Assembly (NCBI GenBank): GCA_963826505.1
Contig: CAWGXG010000001.1
Coordinates: 62,001-126,000, forward strand
Origin: CAWGXG01 sp963826505
GTDB lineage: Bacteria > Chloroflexota > Anaerolineae > Aggregatilineales > Aggregatilineaceae
DNA length: 64,000 nt
Reading direction: 5' to 3'
Part shown: piece after piece, positions 1 through 8,643 of the stretch
Layout of the letters: the number at the start of each line of letters is the position of its first letter
Numbering within the stretch: the first letter of the stretch is position 1
Notes under the pieces: model-generated
Seen by the model: the letters and a program-made list of their open reading frames with translations, nothing else
Database searches by the model: none
Told to the model about the DNA's origin: nothing
Program-made: the position numbers and the translations under genes

Positions 1-57
1 CCCATGCAGGTGCGGAGACAGGGAGACAGTCGCCAGTGAAATCTCGTCTCCGTTACA

Positions 58-96
58 CGGGGAGGGGAAACCGCCCGTAGGGCGGAGGGGTGGGGC
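58..96. repeat. G/C-rich palindromic intergenic repeat, copy 1
   Basis: This copy has a core in which CCGCCC and GGGCGG face each other, flanked by GGGGAGGGG and GGGGTGGGG. The same building blocks recur near 8008, 13667, 26953, 32464, 37762 and 41528. It lies upstream of the first secreted-protein gene. Confidence 0.55.
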
Positions 97-120
97 GGCT
101 GACCCGCCCTACGCCCCTGA

Positions 121-148
121 TTGTGCCGGTTTTCAAAACCCATATAAT
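121..148 (+). promoter_or_regulatory. Predicted sigma-70-like promoter
   Basis: TTGTGC at 121-126 is followed after 16 bases by a perfect TATAAT at 143-148. It reads toward the secreted-protein gene that starts at 264, leaving an untranslated leader of about 110 bases. Confidence 0.5.
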
Positions 149-263
149 ACAATTACCGTATGTTCGACCGGGGACGCACGCAGGCTGGTCTGTCGGCGTG
201 CAGTTGCCGGGCTTTTTTCACACCTATTCGCAGCTCACCGTGAGAAAGGAACGCACAATCAAC

Positions 264-1325
264 ATGAAGAAATGGGCTCTGACACTGATGCTATTCGCCA
301 TGCTGGCTGCGCCTGTGCTGGCCTGTGGCTTCCCCCTGCCCGCTGGCACAACGATGATGGCTGTTAGCAAGGCCATTTGCGCCCAGGGAGAAGCGGCGGA
401 TTCCTGCCAGATGCGCCAGGACGCTTATCAAATGATGAGCAAATTGAATGCGGTCGCCGTCGAAGACCTGGCAGTCAAACTTTTTATTGACGACGGCACC
501 TCGTCGACCAACGATATTTCGCTGGGTGGCAAATATGAATATGTCGTGACTGATTCGACAGACGGCCTGGGTGCCAATATTCACGCCTGGCTCGACCAGG
601 GCACGATGCTTGACTCGACCGGTTCCCAATCCTTGGACGGAACCGAGTTCATCATCGTGGGCACCAAGGGCTATACCAGCACCGACTCCGGCGCGACCTG
701 GACGGTCGAAGACTTGAATGACAGCGCCATGCTCGGCCTGGGCCTGCTGCTCGGCCTCAGCGGCCCGACGGGCTCTGGGCTGGACATGTTCACCGATCCG
801 GCGGTCTTCACGGTGGCGGTGGCCGACGGTCCCGACATCGACGGGCAGGCGATGCAAATGCAGAAGCTCTCGCTCGATCTGCAAAGTCTGCTGGGCAACG
901 CTGACGCGCTCAACACCCTGATGACCGATGGCTTCTCGGCGGGCGGTGACACCTTGGGGTTGACGCCGGACACACTGGGCGTGGATGCGTCACAGATCGC
1001 GATGATTTCGTTTATGCTGCTGCCCGCGCTCTCCGGCACGGAGTTTTCCACGACGATCTACATCGGCAAAGATGATGGCTACATTCACCGCATCGAAGAT
1101 AAGTACGTTTTCCAGATGGACGGCAGCGCGTTGGGCTTGACCGACGACAGCGGCAACGCTCAGAAGATGCTCATGAGCTACGAGCTGTCCGGCAACATCA
1201 CCCAACATAATGGAGATATCCAGATTATGGAACCGGCCAACGCCACCTCGGGTGCGGGCCTGTTGAGCGAAGAAAGCGGTATTTTGGGCGGCGGCGGATT
1301 GGGTAGCAGTCTGTTCGGCAACTGA
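264..1325 (+). CDS. Secreted protein, possible lipoprotein, tandem paralogue 1
   Basis: I do not recognise a named family. The 353-residue product starts at the ATG at 264, preceded by GAAAGGA and giving the basic start MKKW. A hydrophobic segment then ends in VLAC, which fits a lipobox, so the mature protein may be lipid-anchored outside the membrane. Upstream in-frame codons have no signal-like sequence. Near the C-terminus it has IGKDDGYIH, the same G-x-DDG-x-(I/L)-H motif found in the next two genes, and a paired-cysteine region near residue 35. The tail is Gly-rich. The three tandem genes look like copies of one ancestral secreted protein of unknown role. Confidence 0.75.
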   Translation: MKKWALTLMLFAMLAAPVLACGFPLPAGTTMMAVSKAICAQGEAADSCQMRQDAYQMMSKLNAVAVEDLAVKLFIDDGTSSTNDISLGGKYEYVVTDSTDGLGANIHAWLDQGTMLDSTGSQSLDGTEFIIVGTKGYTSTDSGATWTVEDLNDSAMLGLGLLLGLSGPTGSGLDMFTDPAVFTVAVADGPDIDGQAMQMQKLSLDLQSLLGNADALNTLMTDGFSAGGDTLGLTPDTLGVDASQIAMISFMLLPALSGTEFSTTIYIGKDDGYIHRIEDKYVFQMDGSALGLTDDSGNAQKMLMSYELSGNITQHNGDIQIMEPANATSGAGLLSEESGILGGGGLGSSLFGN

Positions 1326-1348
1326 TCGCGCCCCGTTCTAACACACAG

Positions 1349-1380
1349 CAGGCTGTCCGACGGGCAGCCTGTTTGTATTT
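1349..1380 (+). terminator. Rho-independent terminator after paralogue 1
   Basis: CAGGCTG at 1349-1355 pairs with CAGCCTG at 1365-1371 and is followed by a T-rich tail. It separates the first secreted-protein gene from the promoter of the second. Confidence 0.7.
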
Positions 1381-1437
1381 CCCTCCCGGTCACACCGGTA
1401 TGTTGACGAATTTTTGCAAGTTTTAGCGAGTTCGGCA

Positions 1438-1467
1438 TTGCCTCCAAGGCGGTTCTATCACTATACT
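1438..1467 (+). promoter_or_regulatory. Predicted promoter of paralogue 2
   Basis: TTGCCT at 1438-1443 and TATACT at 1462-1467 are separated by 18 bases, about 55 bases upstream of the second secreted-protein gene. Confidence 0.5.
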
Positions 1468-1522
1468 AGATAGAGTTGTTGCGTTTTGCGCTAAGATAGA
1501 GATACGAGGAGAAAGCATCACC

Positions 1523-2524
1523 ATGAAGCGTATTGCACGTGTGTTGCCGATTCTACTAGTCGCCATGCTGGCGCTAGTTCCGGTACTGCCTGCTTTGGCG
1601 CAGGGCGGTACAAATCCGGTCTGCAATGGGCTGTCCGATGCCGATTGCACCCTTGTTGAAAACGCCTCACAGATGACTGTGACGTCGTTTCTGACCCCTT
1701 CCTGGGAAATCCGCTTGAACTTCACCGACGGGACGCAGACGTTCGCGTTCTCGGCCAGCGGCAGCGGCGGCTTCTCTTTCATGGACGGTCAGCTTGTTGT
1801 GCATCTGGTGATTGACCAAAGCTCGCTCGAAGTCCCCGATTCGCCCGCGATGTCCGGCAGCGCCGAAATCATCGTGACCAACGATATGGCGTATGTCATG
1901 TACAATGGCGAGTGGTACGGCCAGGCGATCACCCCTGAAGATCTGGCGAGCATGGGGCTCGGCAACGTGGCCGACCTCGGCAGCCTGACCGATATGGGCA
2001 GTATGATGAGCGGCCAGGATATGTCCGGTATTGATCTGACCGGCGTTCTGACCACTACGCGCGGCGCTGATGCCGACTCGATGGGCCAAAGCATGGCCGA
2101 CTTCACCACCACCGTGGACATCAATGGTCTGCTGACCGCTGTTCTGTCCTCGCCGCTGCTCGGCGAAGCGCTCGGCGCGGCTGGCGGAGCGACTGACAGC
2201 CTCGGCCTCGGCGGCATGACCCCCGAAGACATGCAGATGATGGGCATGTTCCTTGGCCCGCTGCTCACCGGCACCAGCGTCAGCTTCGAACAGTGGATCG
2301 GCCTGGATGACGGCCAGATTCATATGATCACGCTCGATATCCCGGTCAGCCTGGACCTGTCCATGCTGTCGCCTGACACCGGCAAGATCACCGGCGAAGT
2401 CTACTTCATGTCGGAAGTTGCCGCGCACAATCAGCCGGTGGAAGTCACCCCGCCGGAAAGCTACAAGCCGATGGATGAGCTTCAGTCCCAGCTCGACGCC
2501 ATGGGCGCTTCGCTCGGAATGTAA
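1523..2524 (+). CDS. Secreted protein, tandem paralogue 2
   Basis: The 333-residue product has a clear Sec signal peptide (MKRIAR, a hydrophobic stretch, then ALA-Q), so it is probably exported. The mature protein opens with CNGLSDADC, repeated almost exactly in the next gene. It has Ser/Gly/Met-rich middle segments and an IGLDDGQIH motif near residue 255, shared with both neighbours. The start is set by GAGGAGAAAG upstream of the ATG. It has its own promoter and terminator, so expression can be separate from its paralogues. No enzymatic motif is visible; a structural or ligand-binding surface role is possible but unproven. Confidence 0.8.
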   Translation: MKRIARVLPILLVAMLALVPVLPALAQGGTNPVCNGLSDADCTLVENASQMTVTSFLTPSWEIRLNFTDGTQTFAFSASGSGGFSFMDGQLVVHLVIDQSSLEVPDSPAMSGSAEIIVTNDMAYVMYNGEWYGQAITPEDLASMGLGNVADLGSLTDMGSMMSGQDMSGIDLTGVLTTTRGADADSMGQSMADFTTTVDINGLLTAVLSSPLLGEALGAAGGATDSLGLGGMTPEDMQMMGMFLGPLLTGTSVSFEQWIGLDDGQIHMITLDIPVSLDLSMLSPDTGKITGEVYFMSEVAAHNQPVEVTPPESYKPMDELQSQLDAMGASLGM

Positions 2525-2543
2525 TCTGCCTGAACCGGCAAAG

Positions 2544-2578
2544 CAGCCCCTCGCGCCCCGTGTGCGGGGGGCTTTTTT
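2544..2578 (+). terminator. Rho-independent terminator after paralogue 2
   Basis: A G/C-rich stem with AGCCCC on the left and GGGGGCT on the right precedes six T residues at 2573-2578. Confidence 0.7.
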
Positions 2579-2818
2579 ATTCTTTGGTCGCGTCGCCATT
2601 TGCGGCGGCACATCAAACGGAAGAAAATCAGGGCTGATGTTTATGTGGTATTGGCCCCTGTCCTATACGCGTTAAGCCAAGGTTTTTGGGGGAGGGGAAA
2701 GGCGTCATGCAGTGCTTAACTTACTGCGTATCGGATGGGGGCTAACCCATACAACCCGATCCATCATCCTGGCTGACACCCGATCGCTGATCGTTATGTT
2801 CGAAGGAGCGTAATCGTT

Positions 2819-4300
2819 ATGATGCACCTGCTACCCAAACGGCGCGCGTGGCCGATGTTGGCCCTGGCGCTGCTGCTCGCGGTGGGTCCGCTGCTGACGG
2901 CTGCCGCGCAGGGCGGATCGTCCATCAATTGCAGCGGGCTGAGTGACGCAGACTGCCAGATTCTCGAGGCCGCGACGCAGAAGACCGGCGACATTCTGTC
3001 CGTGTCGATGCCCGATTGGGGGCTCGCGCTGTCTCTGGACGCTGGGAGCGACCAGTCCATGCAGTTCGAGACGAATGGGTCCGGTCTGTTGACGCTGCCC
3101 TCGTCAGCCCTCAGTCTGATTAGCGATCTCCCTTCGATGAGCGGCGTCACCGATATCGGCCCGCTGATGGTCCTGCTCCAACGCCTGGACGCGGCCACAG
3201 TCCAGACCGCGCTCAACGAACTGGGGATAGTGCTCGCTATCGAGCATGCGTCGGTGCAGGCGCCGGGTACGGATATGTCCGGTGGCGGGGACCTGATTTT
3301 CAAGGATAACGGGTTGTATGTCCGCCTGGAATCGCCGACCGGGGCCGATGCGTGGTTCGGAGACACGATCGACATGACGGCGTCCAACATGGACGAGCTG
3401 AACCAGACGCTGGAAGATGCTATCGCGCAGCTTGAAAGTGACGGCACGCGCGCAACGCTGGCCCAGGCGTCCGAGTTATCCGGCTCATTGAACGATATCT
3501 ACGGCATGCTGAGCGATCACATCAGCACGACGCGCGGCCCGGACGAATCGCTGAGCGGCCAGACCATGATCGCCTTCACCACGACCTTTGATCTCAAGGG
3601 CTTGCTCGCCGATCCCAATTTGCCCACCGCGCTGCTGACGCTGCTCAACAATCCGGCGATGGAAAGCCTGGGGATCAATTTGCAAGATGTGCGGGACCTC
3701 AATGAGACGCAGGTGCATTTCCTGCTGATGACGGTCGGGCTGCTGGTGGGCGACACGTCGATCACGCTGGATCAATGGGTGGGCGCGGACGATGGTTATC
3801 TGCACAAGTTCGGCTTTAATCTGGGGCTGAATGTGGACCTGTCGTTGATGGGCGGGAGCAGCGCGTTCGACCATCTCAACCTGAACGCGTCGTTCTACAC
3901 CTTGATGGACGACATCAACACGGCGACGCTCGACGGGGTCAGCGTCCCAACGGTGACGCACAGCCTGAACGACAGCGATAATTTCTTGGTCGGGAATCCC
4001 GGTATGATCGAAGCCAATCTTGAGATCGGCCAGACGCGCAGCGATTCGTTTACCGGGTCGGTCGATGAGCAGGACATGTTTGGCCTGCCGCTGCACGCGG
4101 GCGACACCATGACGATCGAGATGGTGTCCGAAGACTATCCCTATCTCGATCTCTACGGGCCGGATGGGTTCAAGATCACCACCATCGACACCTATTACGA
4201 CAAGGCGCTGGACTTCACCGCGCCGGTGGATGGGTTGTATGTGATTGTGGGGCGCGCCTATTGGGATATGACCTACGATCTCACGATCCGCGCGAAGTAG
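2819..4300 (+). CDS. Secreted protein, tandem paralogue 3, with C-terminal PPC-like domain
   Basis: This 493-residue protein has a signal peptide ending near AAAQ and opens with CSGLSDADC, matching paralogue 2. The shared G-x-DDG-x-(I/L)-H motif appears as VGADDGYLH near residue 320. Unlike the other two it carries about 110 extra C-terminal residues, from about 385, that look like a bacterial pre-peptidase C-terminal (PPC) beta-sandwich: alternating hydrophobic strands with DSFTGSVDEQDMF and a YDLTIRAK end. PPC domains usually occur on exported proteins. GAAGGAG upstream supports the start. Function is unknown; the extra domain suggests a fusion onto the shared module. Confidence 0.8.
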   Translation: MMHLLPKRRAWPMLALALLLAVGPLLTAAAQGGSSINCSGLSDADCQILEAATQKTGDILSVSMPDWGLALSLDAGSDQSMQFETNGSGLLTLPSSALSLISDLPSMSGVTDIGPLMVLLQRLDAATVQTALNELGIVLAIEHASVQAPGTDMSGGGDLIFKDNGLYVRLESPTGADAWFGDTIDMTASNMDELNQTLEDAIAQLESDGTRATLAQASELSGSLNDIYGMLSDHISTTRGPDESLSGQTMIAFTTTFDLKGLLADPNLPTALLTLLNNPAMESLGINLQDVRDLNETQVHFLLMTVGLLVGDTSITLDQWVGADDGYLHKFGFNLGLNVDLSLMGGSSAFDHLNLNASFYTLMDDINTATLDGVSVPTVTHSLNDSDNFLVGNPGMIEANLEIGQTRSDSFTGSVDEQDMFGLPLHAGDTMTIEMVSEDYPYLDLYGPDGFKITTIDTYYDKALDFTAPVDGLYVIVGRAYWDMTYDLTIRAK

Positions 4301-4491
4301 GGCGCGCTGCCAGGTGGGTCGCATTCTTCCAACCCTGTGCGGCCCGCTCTAGCCCGATCCTGTGCAAAGTCGTACGATTTTCAAACCGATCCTTTAGTGC
4401 TCATTGATTGGCTTTTAATTAGATCGCGGTAGCATTAATCATATGAGCGAAAAGCGTAATCGGAATCGGGACAGTTACACACACATCACAT

Positions 4492-5358
4492 ATGAACGCG
4501 ATACGGAGACTGGATAGAGTGGTGAACGACGATCGTGTGAAGGGATTATTCGCGCATTTCACGCGGATGCGAAAGAACGGCTACGATCGGGACAGCGCCT
4601 GGGGAACGATCGAACCAGACGCCAGAGGGCTGCCCGACACCGATCGTGAGCGTCTGATTGCCATGCTGCGCGCGTGGGAGACCAAAGAAGGTCGTGCCCA
4701 AAACAGCGCCGCTAACGATCCGTACGCGACCCACTATCGCCCCCCTGAGGGGTTGGATGAAGCCCAACAGCAGGTCAAAGATTCCACGACGGCGAACAGC
4801 CCAGCGATCCGCCGCATCAAACCCATTGATAACAAAGCCAAACGCACCAGCAGCACCGTCGCCTGCCCGTCCTGCGGCACGCAAAATGCCCCCAACGAGC
4901 TGTATTGCACAGCGTGCGGCGCGCTGTTGGTGGACAGCCGGGGACTGGCTGGCTCTGACGACACGCAACCACTGGACCGTCTGACTCCGGGCGGCGATGA
5001 GCACTCCGGCGTGTTCGAAGAGGGCATGATGCTGTTGATCAATGTGCGCGAATTCAACGAGACGATCCGCGTGCGGCCCACCAACCACGAGTTGATCATA
5101 GGCCGCCAATCGCCTAACAGCGTGATGCTGCCTGACATCGACCTCAGCAAGTACGGCGGCGATCACCGGGGCGTGTCGCGCCTGCATGCCGGGCTGCGAC
5201 GGCAGGCTAACTCGCTGCTGCTGAGCGATATGGGCAGCCTCAATTACACATACGTCAACGGCCAGCGCCTGCACGCCCATGAAGTCCGCGTGCTGCGCGA
5301 TGGCGACGATGTGCGCTTCGGGCAACTTCTGGTCACCATTCGCTTTGCGCGGGAGTAG
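4492..5358 (+). CDS. Zinc-ribbon FHA domain protein
   Basis: This 288-residue cytoplasmic protein has three parts: a helical charged N-terminus (about 1-90), a zinc ribbon with CPSCG and CTACG near residues 124-142, and a C-terminal FHA domain (about 180-288). The FHA core residues are visible: GR near the first strand, SRLHA for the phospho-threonine pocket and YVNGQRL late in the fold. FHA domains bind phosphothreonine, so it probably reads the output of a Ser/Thr kinase; no such kinase is in the window. A second zinc-ribbon FHA gene lies at 30399-30938. An ATG at 4443 is out of frame and was not used. Confidence 0.85.
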   Translation: MNAIRRLDRVVNDDRVKGLFAHFTRMRKNGYDRDSAWGTIEPDARGLPDTDRERLIAMLRAWETKEGRAQNSAANDPYATHYRPPEGLDEAQQQVKDSTTANSPAIRRIKPIDNKAKRTSSTVACPSCGTQNAPNELYCTACGALLVDSRGLAGSDDTQPLDRLTPGGDEHSGVFEEGMMLLINVREFNETIRVRPTNHELIIGRQSPNSVMLPDIDLSKYGGDHRGVSRLHAGLRRQANSLLLSDMGSLNYTYVNGQRLHAHEVRVLRDGDDVRFGQLLVTIRFARE

Positions 5359-5456
5359 GGCGGGGCTTGCCATCTACTCCCCATTCTAAGGAGACGAGAC
5401 TTGTGAGTCCGCCGCGTGGGGCCAATCACGCATCAGGCACACTTCAACATAAAATA

Positions 5457-5497
5457 CGGCCTCACCCAGGATTGATCAGGGGTGAGGCCGTTCCTTT
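5457..5497. terminator. Bidirectional terminator between convergent genes
   Basis: CGGCCTCACCC at 5457-5467 pairs perfectly with GGGTGAGGCCG at 5480-5490 around an 11-base loop. It sits between the end of the FHA gene on the plus strand and the end of the oxoamine synthase on the minus strand. Confidence 0.75.
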
Positions 5498-5523
5498 ACT
5501 GCCTGCCGACCGCTGCTCGCGGT

Positions 5524-6750
5524 CTAGACTTTTTCCGCCTGAAGCGTCGCGTCGGCGGGAATCAGGTCGAGGTTGTGACCGACCGTTTCCAGCCCCTTCA
5601 GCGCGCGGTCGAGATGCTCTTTGGTATGCGTCGCCATGTAGCTGGTGCGCAGCAAGCTGCTGTTGGGCGGCACGCCGGGCGGCACCACCGGGTTGGTATA
5701 GACGCCCTCTTCGATCAGAGCGTGCCACGCTAACACCGTGCGGTATTCGTCGCGAATGTAGATCGGGATAACGGGCGTGTTGCTCAGACCGGTGTCATAA
5801 CCCAGGCGCTTGAGGCCGGCGCGCATATATTCGGCGTTGTCCCACAGGCGTTGGACGATTTCCGGCTCGCTCTCGATAATGTCGAGCGCGGCCAGCACCG
5901 CCGCCGCGTTGGAGGCGGGCAGACTGGCGCTGAACGCAAACGAGCGCGCGAAATGCTGAATGTAGTGGATCGTCTGCTCGTCGCCGGCGATAAAGCCGCC
6001 GATCGAGGCCAACGACTTGCTGAACGTCCCCATGATCAGATCGACTTCGTCAGTCAGACCGAAATGCGCGGCCGTGCCGCGTCCATTGGCCAGAACGCCG
6101 AGGCTGTGCGCGTCGTCAACCATGATGCGCGCGCCGTGCCGCTTGCAGATTTCGACCAGCTTGGGCAGCGGGGCGATATCGCCGCCCATGCTGTAAATGC
6201 CGTCCACGATCACCAGTTTGCCGGAGTCCTCGGGCAGTCTAGCGAGCAGCGTGTCCAGGCTGTCGGGATCGTTGTGCGAGAAGCGCTTCATTTCGGCCTG
6301 GCTCATACCGCGTGCCAGGAAACAGCCGTCCACGATGCTGGCGTGATCGTCTTTGTCGAGAATGGCATAGTCGCCGCGCTGGACGATGGCTGAAATCGTG
6401 CCGACATTCGTCTGGTAGCCGGTCGAGAAGACAATGGCCGCTTCCTTGCCGACGAATTTCGCCAGACGGCGATCCAGCTCCAGGTGGAATTCCAGCGTGC
6501 CATTCAAGAAGCGGCTGCCCGTGCAGCTTGTCCCAAAGCGCTCCAATGCATCCATTGCGGCCTGCTTCACCTTGGGATGCGTGGTCAGGCCGAGGTAATT
6601 GTTCGACCCGATCATCACGACTTCTTTGCCCCGGAAGGTGGCTGTCGTAGCGTCGGAGTTCTGAAGCGGCTGGAAGAAGGGATACAGGCCCATTTCCATC
6701 GCTTCTCTGGCACGGGTAAAGCTGCGCGTCTTATCGAAGATGTCTTTCAT
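5524..6750 (-). CDS. Alpha-oxoamine synthase, serine palmitoyltransferase-like
   Basis: This 408-residue fold-type I PLP enzyme condenses an amino acid with an acyl-CoA and loses CO2. Visible signatures are GSNNYLGL near residue 48, DDHAS with the ring-stacking His136, VDDAH with Asp212 and His215, and MGTFSKS with the PLP lysine at about 245. FLNGTLEFH, DIAPL and the late RTSY-x-ATHT segment resemble bacterial serine palmitoyltransferase more than BioF or Kbl, which would make the product 3-ketosphinganine. BioF or Kbl activity cannot be excluded without a tree. No other sphingolipid, biotin or threonine gene is next to it. AAGGA lies 12 bases before the ATG. Confidence 0.8.
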   Translation of the reverse strand: MKDIFDKTRSFTRAREAMEMGLYPFFQPLQNSDATTATFRGKEVVMIGSNNYLGLTTHPKVKQAAMDALERFGTSCTGSRFLNGTLEFHLELDRRLAKFVGKEAAIVFSTGYQTNVGTISAIVQRGDYAILDKDDHASIVDGCFLARGMSQAEMKRFSHNDPDSLDTLLARLPEDSGKLVIVDGIYSMGGDIAPLPKLVEICKRHGARIMVDDAHSLGVLANGRGTAAHFGLTDEVDLIMGTFSKSLASIGGFIAGDEQTIHYIQHFARSFAFSASLPASNAAAVLAALDIIESEPEIVQRLWDNAEYMRAGLKRLGYDTGLSNTPVIPIYIRDEYRTVLAWHALIEEGVYTNPVVPPGVPPNSSLLRTSYMATHTKEHLDRALKGLETVGHNLDLIPADATLQAEKV

Positions 6751-6975
6751 GATGATCGTGATTCCTTATCTGCTCGCCAGACCTGTTGGGCCCGCAATCA
6801 TCGGGTGCCGGGCGCACACAGACGAACATGGTCGCTTACTGGACAATGAGTGGGTGTGGTATGAAGCGCGCCGTGCGGAGCGCTGCACATCGAACCAGCG
6901 TGTTCATTGTAACCGACAGAGCGCCGCTTGGCGACAAAAGCTATTGGTCGACTTGAACCAAGTGGCCTATTGTGA

Positions 6976-7893
6976 CTACCACTCCAAATCATCAGCATTT
7001 AGCTCGGTTTCATCGGCGACAGGGGGCGGGGAGTCGAAGCTGTCCAGGGAGGGCCCGCTAGCGGGCGGTGCGGGAACATCGTCCCATTGTTCTTCCGGCG
7101 CATCGGGGATGGCCTGGCGCAAAGCGGGACGCGGACGTCGGATCTGGGTGGGGCGATCGTGCCAGGATAGGCTGGCTGATCTGGTTTCGGGTTCGTCGGC
7201 GGGAACGTGGCGGTCAGGGAACCACAACCGGTCGAGCCAATCGATCAGGACCGCGATCATATCGGGCGTCATGCGGATTGCGGCTTCGAAGCCGTTGGGC
7301 GAAAAGGCGTACACGCGTCCGAAAAACTCGCGGATGACGAAAATCAGGTGCGGTTGTTCCCAGCGCTCACGCGTCCACAAAAAGGTGATCCCGTTTTCGC
7401 GCCGCATCATATCCAGCCACCGGCTGCGATCGGCGGCCGTCAGGGGCGAGAGCAGGAAGCGCATCGTCAGCGCGCTGAACAGGGTAAACGTAAATTCCAG
7501 GCCGGATTCCGCTGACAGGTGCGCGTCCACGGCGAGCGTCGCCGTTTCGTCGTTGCTCGAAAAGATGGCAGTTACCTGGCGGCGCATTGGCTCACCGGGT
7601 CCCGGCGCGAAGTGGACGTGCGACAGCAGCGGGGCATTATGATAGCGCCGCGCGAGATCGGTATCGAGATCGATCTCGCCGGAGAAGAATTGTTGAAGCG
7701 TCACCGGTGCGCTGAGCTGGATGGTCCGCGCGTGGCCGGATTCGCGCAGCTCCAGGCCGAGCCGCTGGCGGTCCTGGTTGGTGATCCGGCGCGTGAATTC
7801 CCGCGTGAGGCGGATTAACTCCTCAACGGGGACGTCCTCATAATCCGGCGGCAGGGCCGGTTGGTTGGGGCCAGAATGAACCGAATCGGACAT
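6976..7893 (-). CDS. Hypothetical protein, soluble
   Basis: I do not recognise this 305-residue protein. It has no signal peptide or membrane segment. A compact mixed alpha/beta region (about 20-230) contains LARRYHNAP, AHLSAESGLEFTF and DWLDRLWFP, followed by a low-complexity Pro/Arg/Asp-rich acidic tail with PRPALRQAIP. It is well spaced from both neighbours, and the start has only a weak GGGAG about 12 bases away. Codon use matches its neighbours, so it is probably a real gene with a disordered tail, perhaps specific to this lineage. Confidence 0.7.
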   Translation of the reverse strand: MSDSVHSGPNQPALPPDYEDVPVEELIRLTREFTRRITNQDRQRLGLELRESGHARTIQLSAPVTLQQFFSGEIDLDTDLARRYHNAPLLSHVHFAPGPGEPMRRQVTAIFSSNDETATLAVDAHLSAESGLEFTFTLFSALTMRFLLSPLTAADRSRWLDMMRRENGITFLWTRERWEQPHLIFVIREFFGRVYAFSPNGFEAAIRMTPDMIAVLIDWLDRLWFPDRHVPADEPETRSASLSWHDRPTQIRRPRPALRQAIPDAPEEQWDDVPAPPASGPSLDSFDSPPPVADETELNADDLEW

Positions 7894-8007
7894 ACGTTGG
7901 GCCGCTCCCTCAGACCAATAGTGCTCCGATTATACGGCACGCCCGGCGAAAACAAAACCCGCCGAATGTCAGGGGTGCGGGCAAAACCTGTCAGGGAGGT
8001 GTGAGCA

Positions 8008-8069
8008 AGCCCCTTTCCCCTCGCCCTCAAAACCTTAGCTTAATCCGTATAGGAGTTAGGGGTGGGGCT
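8008..8069. repeat. G/C-rich palindromic intergenic repeat, copy 2
   Basis: Terminal arms AGCCCCTTTCCCC and GGGGTGGGGCT face each other across about 38 bases. Same family as copies near 32464 and 37762. Confidence 0.55.
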
Positions 8070-8198
8070 ACCAGAAAGCGGTGCAGAGCCGCTCAACCTA
8101 ATGCCTATGGGGCCAGGGCGGGCCAGCTTGTGCTGCCCGCTGATTGCACTCCCCGGTACACACACGGTTAGAGAGTGGCTAGAAACAGGTTGGAGCCG

Positions 8199-8252
8199 TT
8201 GACTCCGGTGGGGCCATGCGATTATACTGATAGACCAAACGAACAGATGTTC
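8199..8252 (+). promoter_or_regulatory. Promoter with LexA-type SOS box
   Basis: TTGACT at 8199-8204 and TATACT at 8223-8228 are separated by 18 bases. A perfect palindrome GAACAGATGTTC lies at 8241-8252, just past the expected transcription start. GAAC-N4-GTTC is the known LexA operator of many Gram-positive bacteria. The downstream gene at 8328 encodes a LexA-like DNA-binding domain, so autoregulation or LexA control is likely. Confidence 0.75.
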
Positions 8253-8327
8253 TGAGCAGTGACATAACCAGGGGTGGTGACATGATCTGGCTCACGGACG
8301 CACACACACGACCAGGAGGCAGCAAGG

Positions 8328-8570
8328 ATGGCTGATGGTGCTGGCACGCGGGATCGCGTGTTTGAATTCCTGGTGAAGTACAAACAGCAGCACGACGGGT
8401 TAGCGCCGTCGATCGCGGAGATGGCGCGCGGCTGCGCGCTGCACCCGTCTTCGGTGCAATATCACCTGCTGCGGTTGGAAGGCGAAGACCGTATTCGCAT
8501 TTTGGGACGGCGATCGATCGAGGTTATCGGGGGGAGCTGGGAAGCGCCGGATGCCGGCGATTCCTCCTAG
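8328..8570 (+). CDS. LexA DNA-binding-domain-only protein
   Basis: This 80-residue protein is essentially a winged helix of LexA N-terminal type. APSIAEMARGCALHPSSVQ matches the LexA pattern of PSI-x-E-(I/M)-A followed by a recognition helix with S-S-V, then a LEGEDRIRI wing. The LexA self-cleavage peptidase domain with its Ser-Lys dyad is missing, and the stop codon is clean with no peptidase remnant after it. AGGAGG lies eight bases before the ATG. A GAAC-N4-GTTC box upstream suggests SOS control. It could compete with or assist full-length LexA, which is not in this window. A generic small transcription factor is the alternative. Confidence 0.8.
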   Translation: MADGAGTRDRVFEFLVKYKQQHDGLAPSIAEMARGCALHPSSVQYHLLRLEGEDRIRILGRRSIEVIGGSWEAPDAGDSS

Positions 8571-8643
8571 ACCACTACCGTGTGCCCCGGTGCTGGCGGG
8601 GCGCAGCGCGGATTACTCGATCATGGCGTGCGCGGGCACGCGA

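Noticed and set aside
4443..4491. Earlier start for the FHA gene at 4443
   Set aside because: That ATG is in a different frame from the FHA protein.
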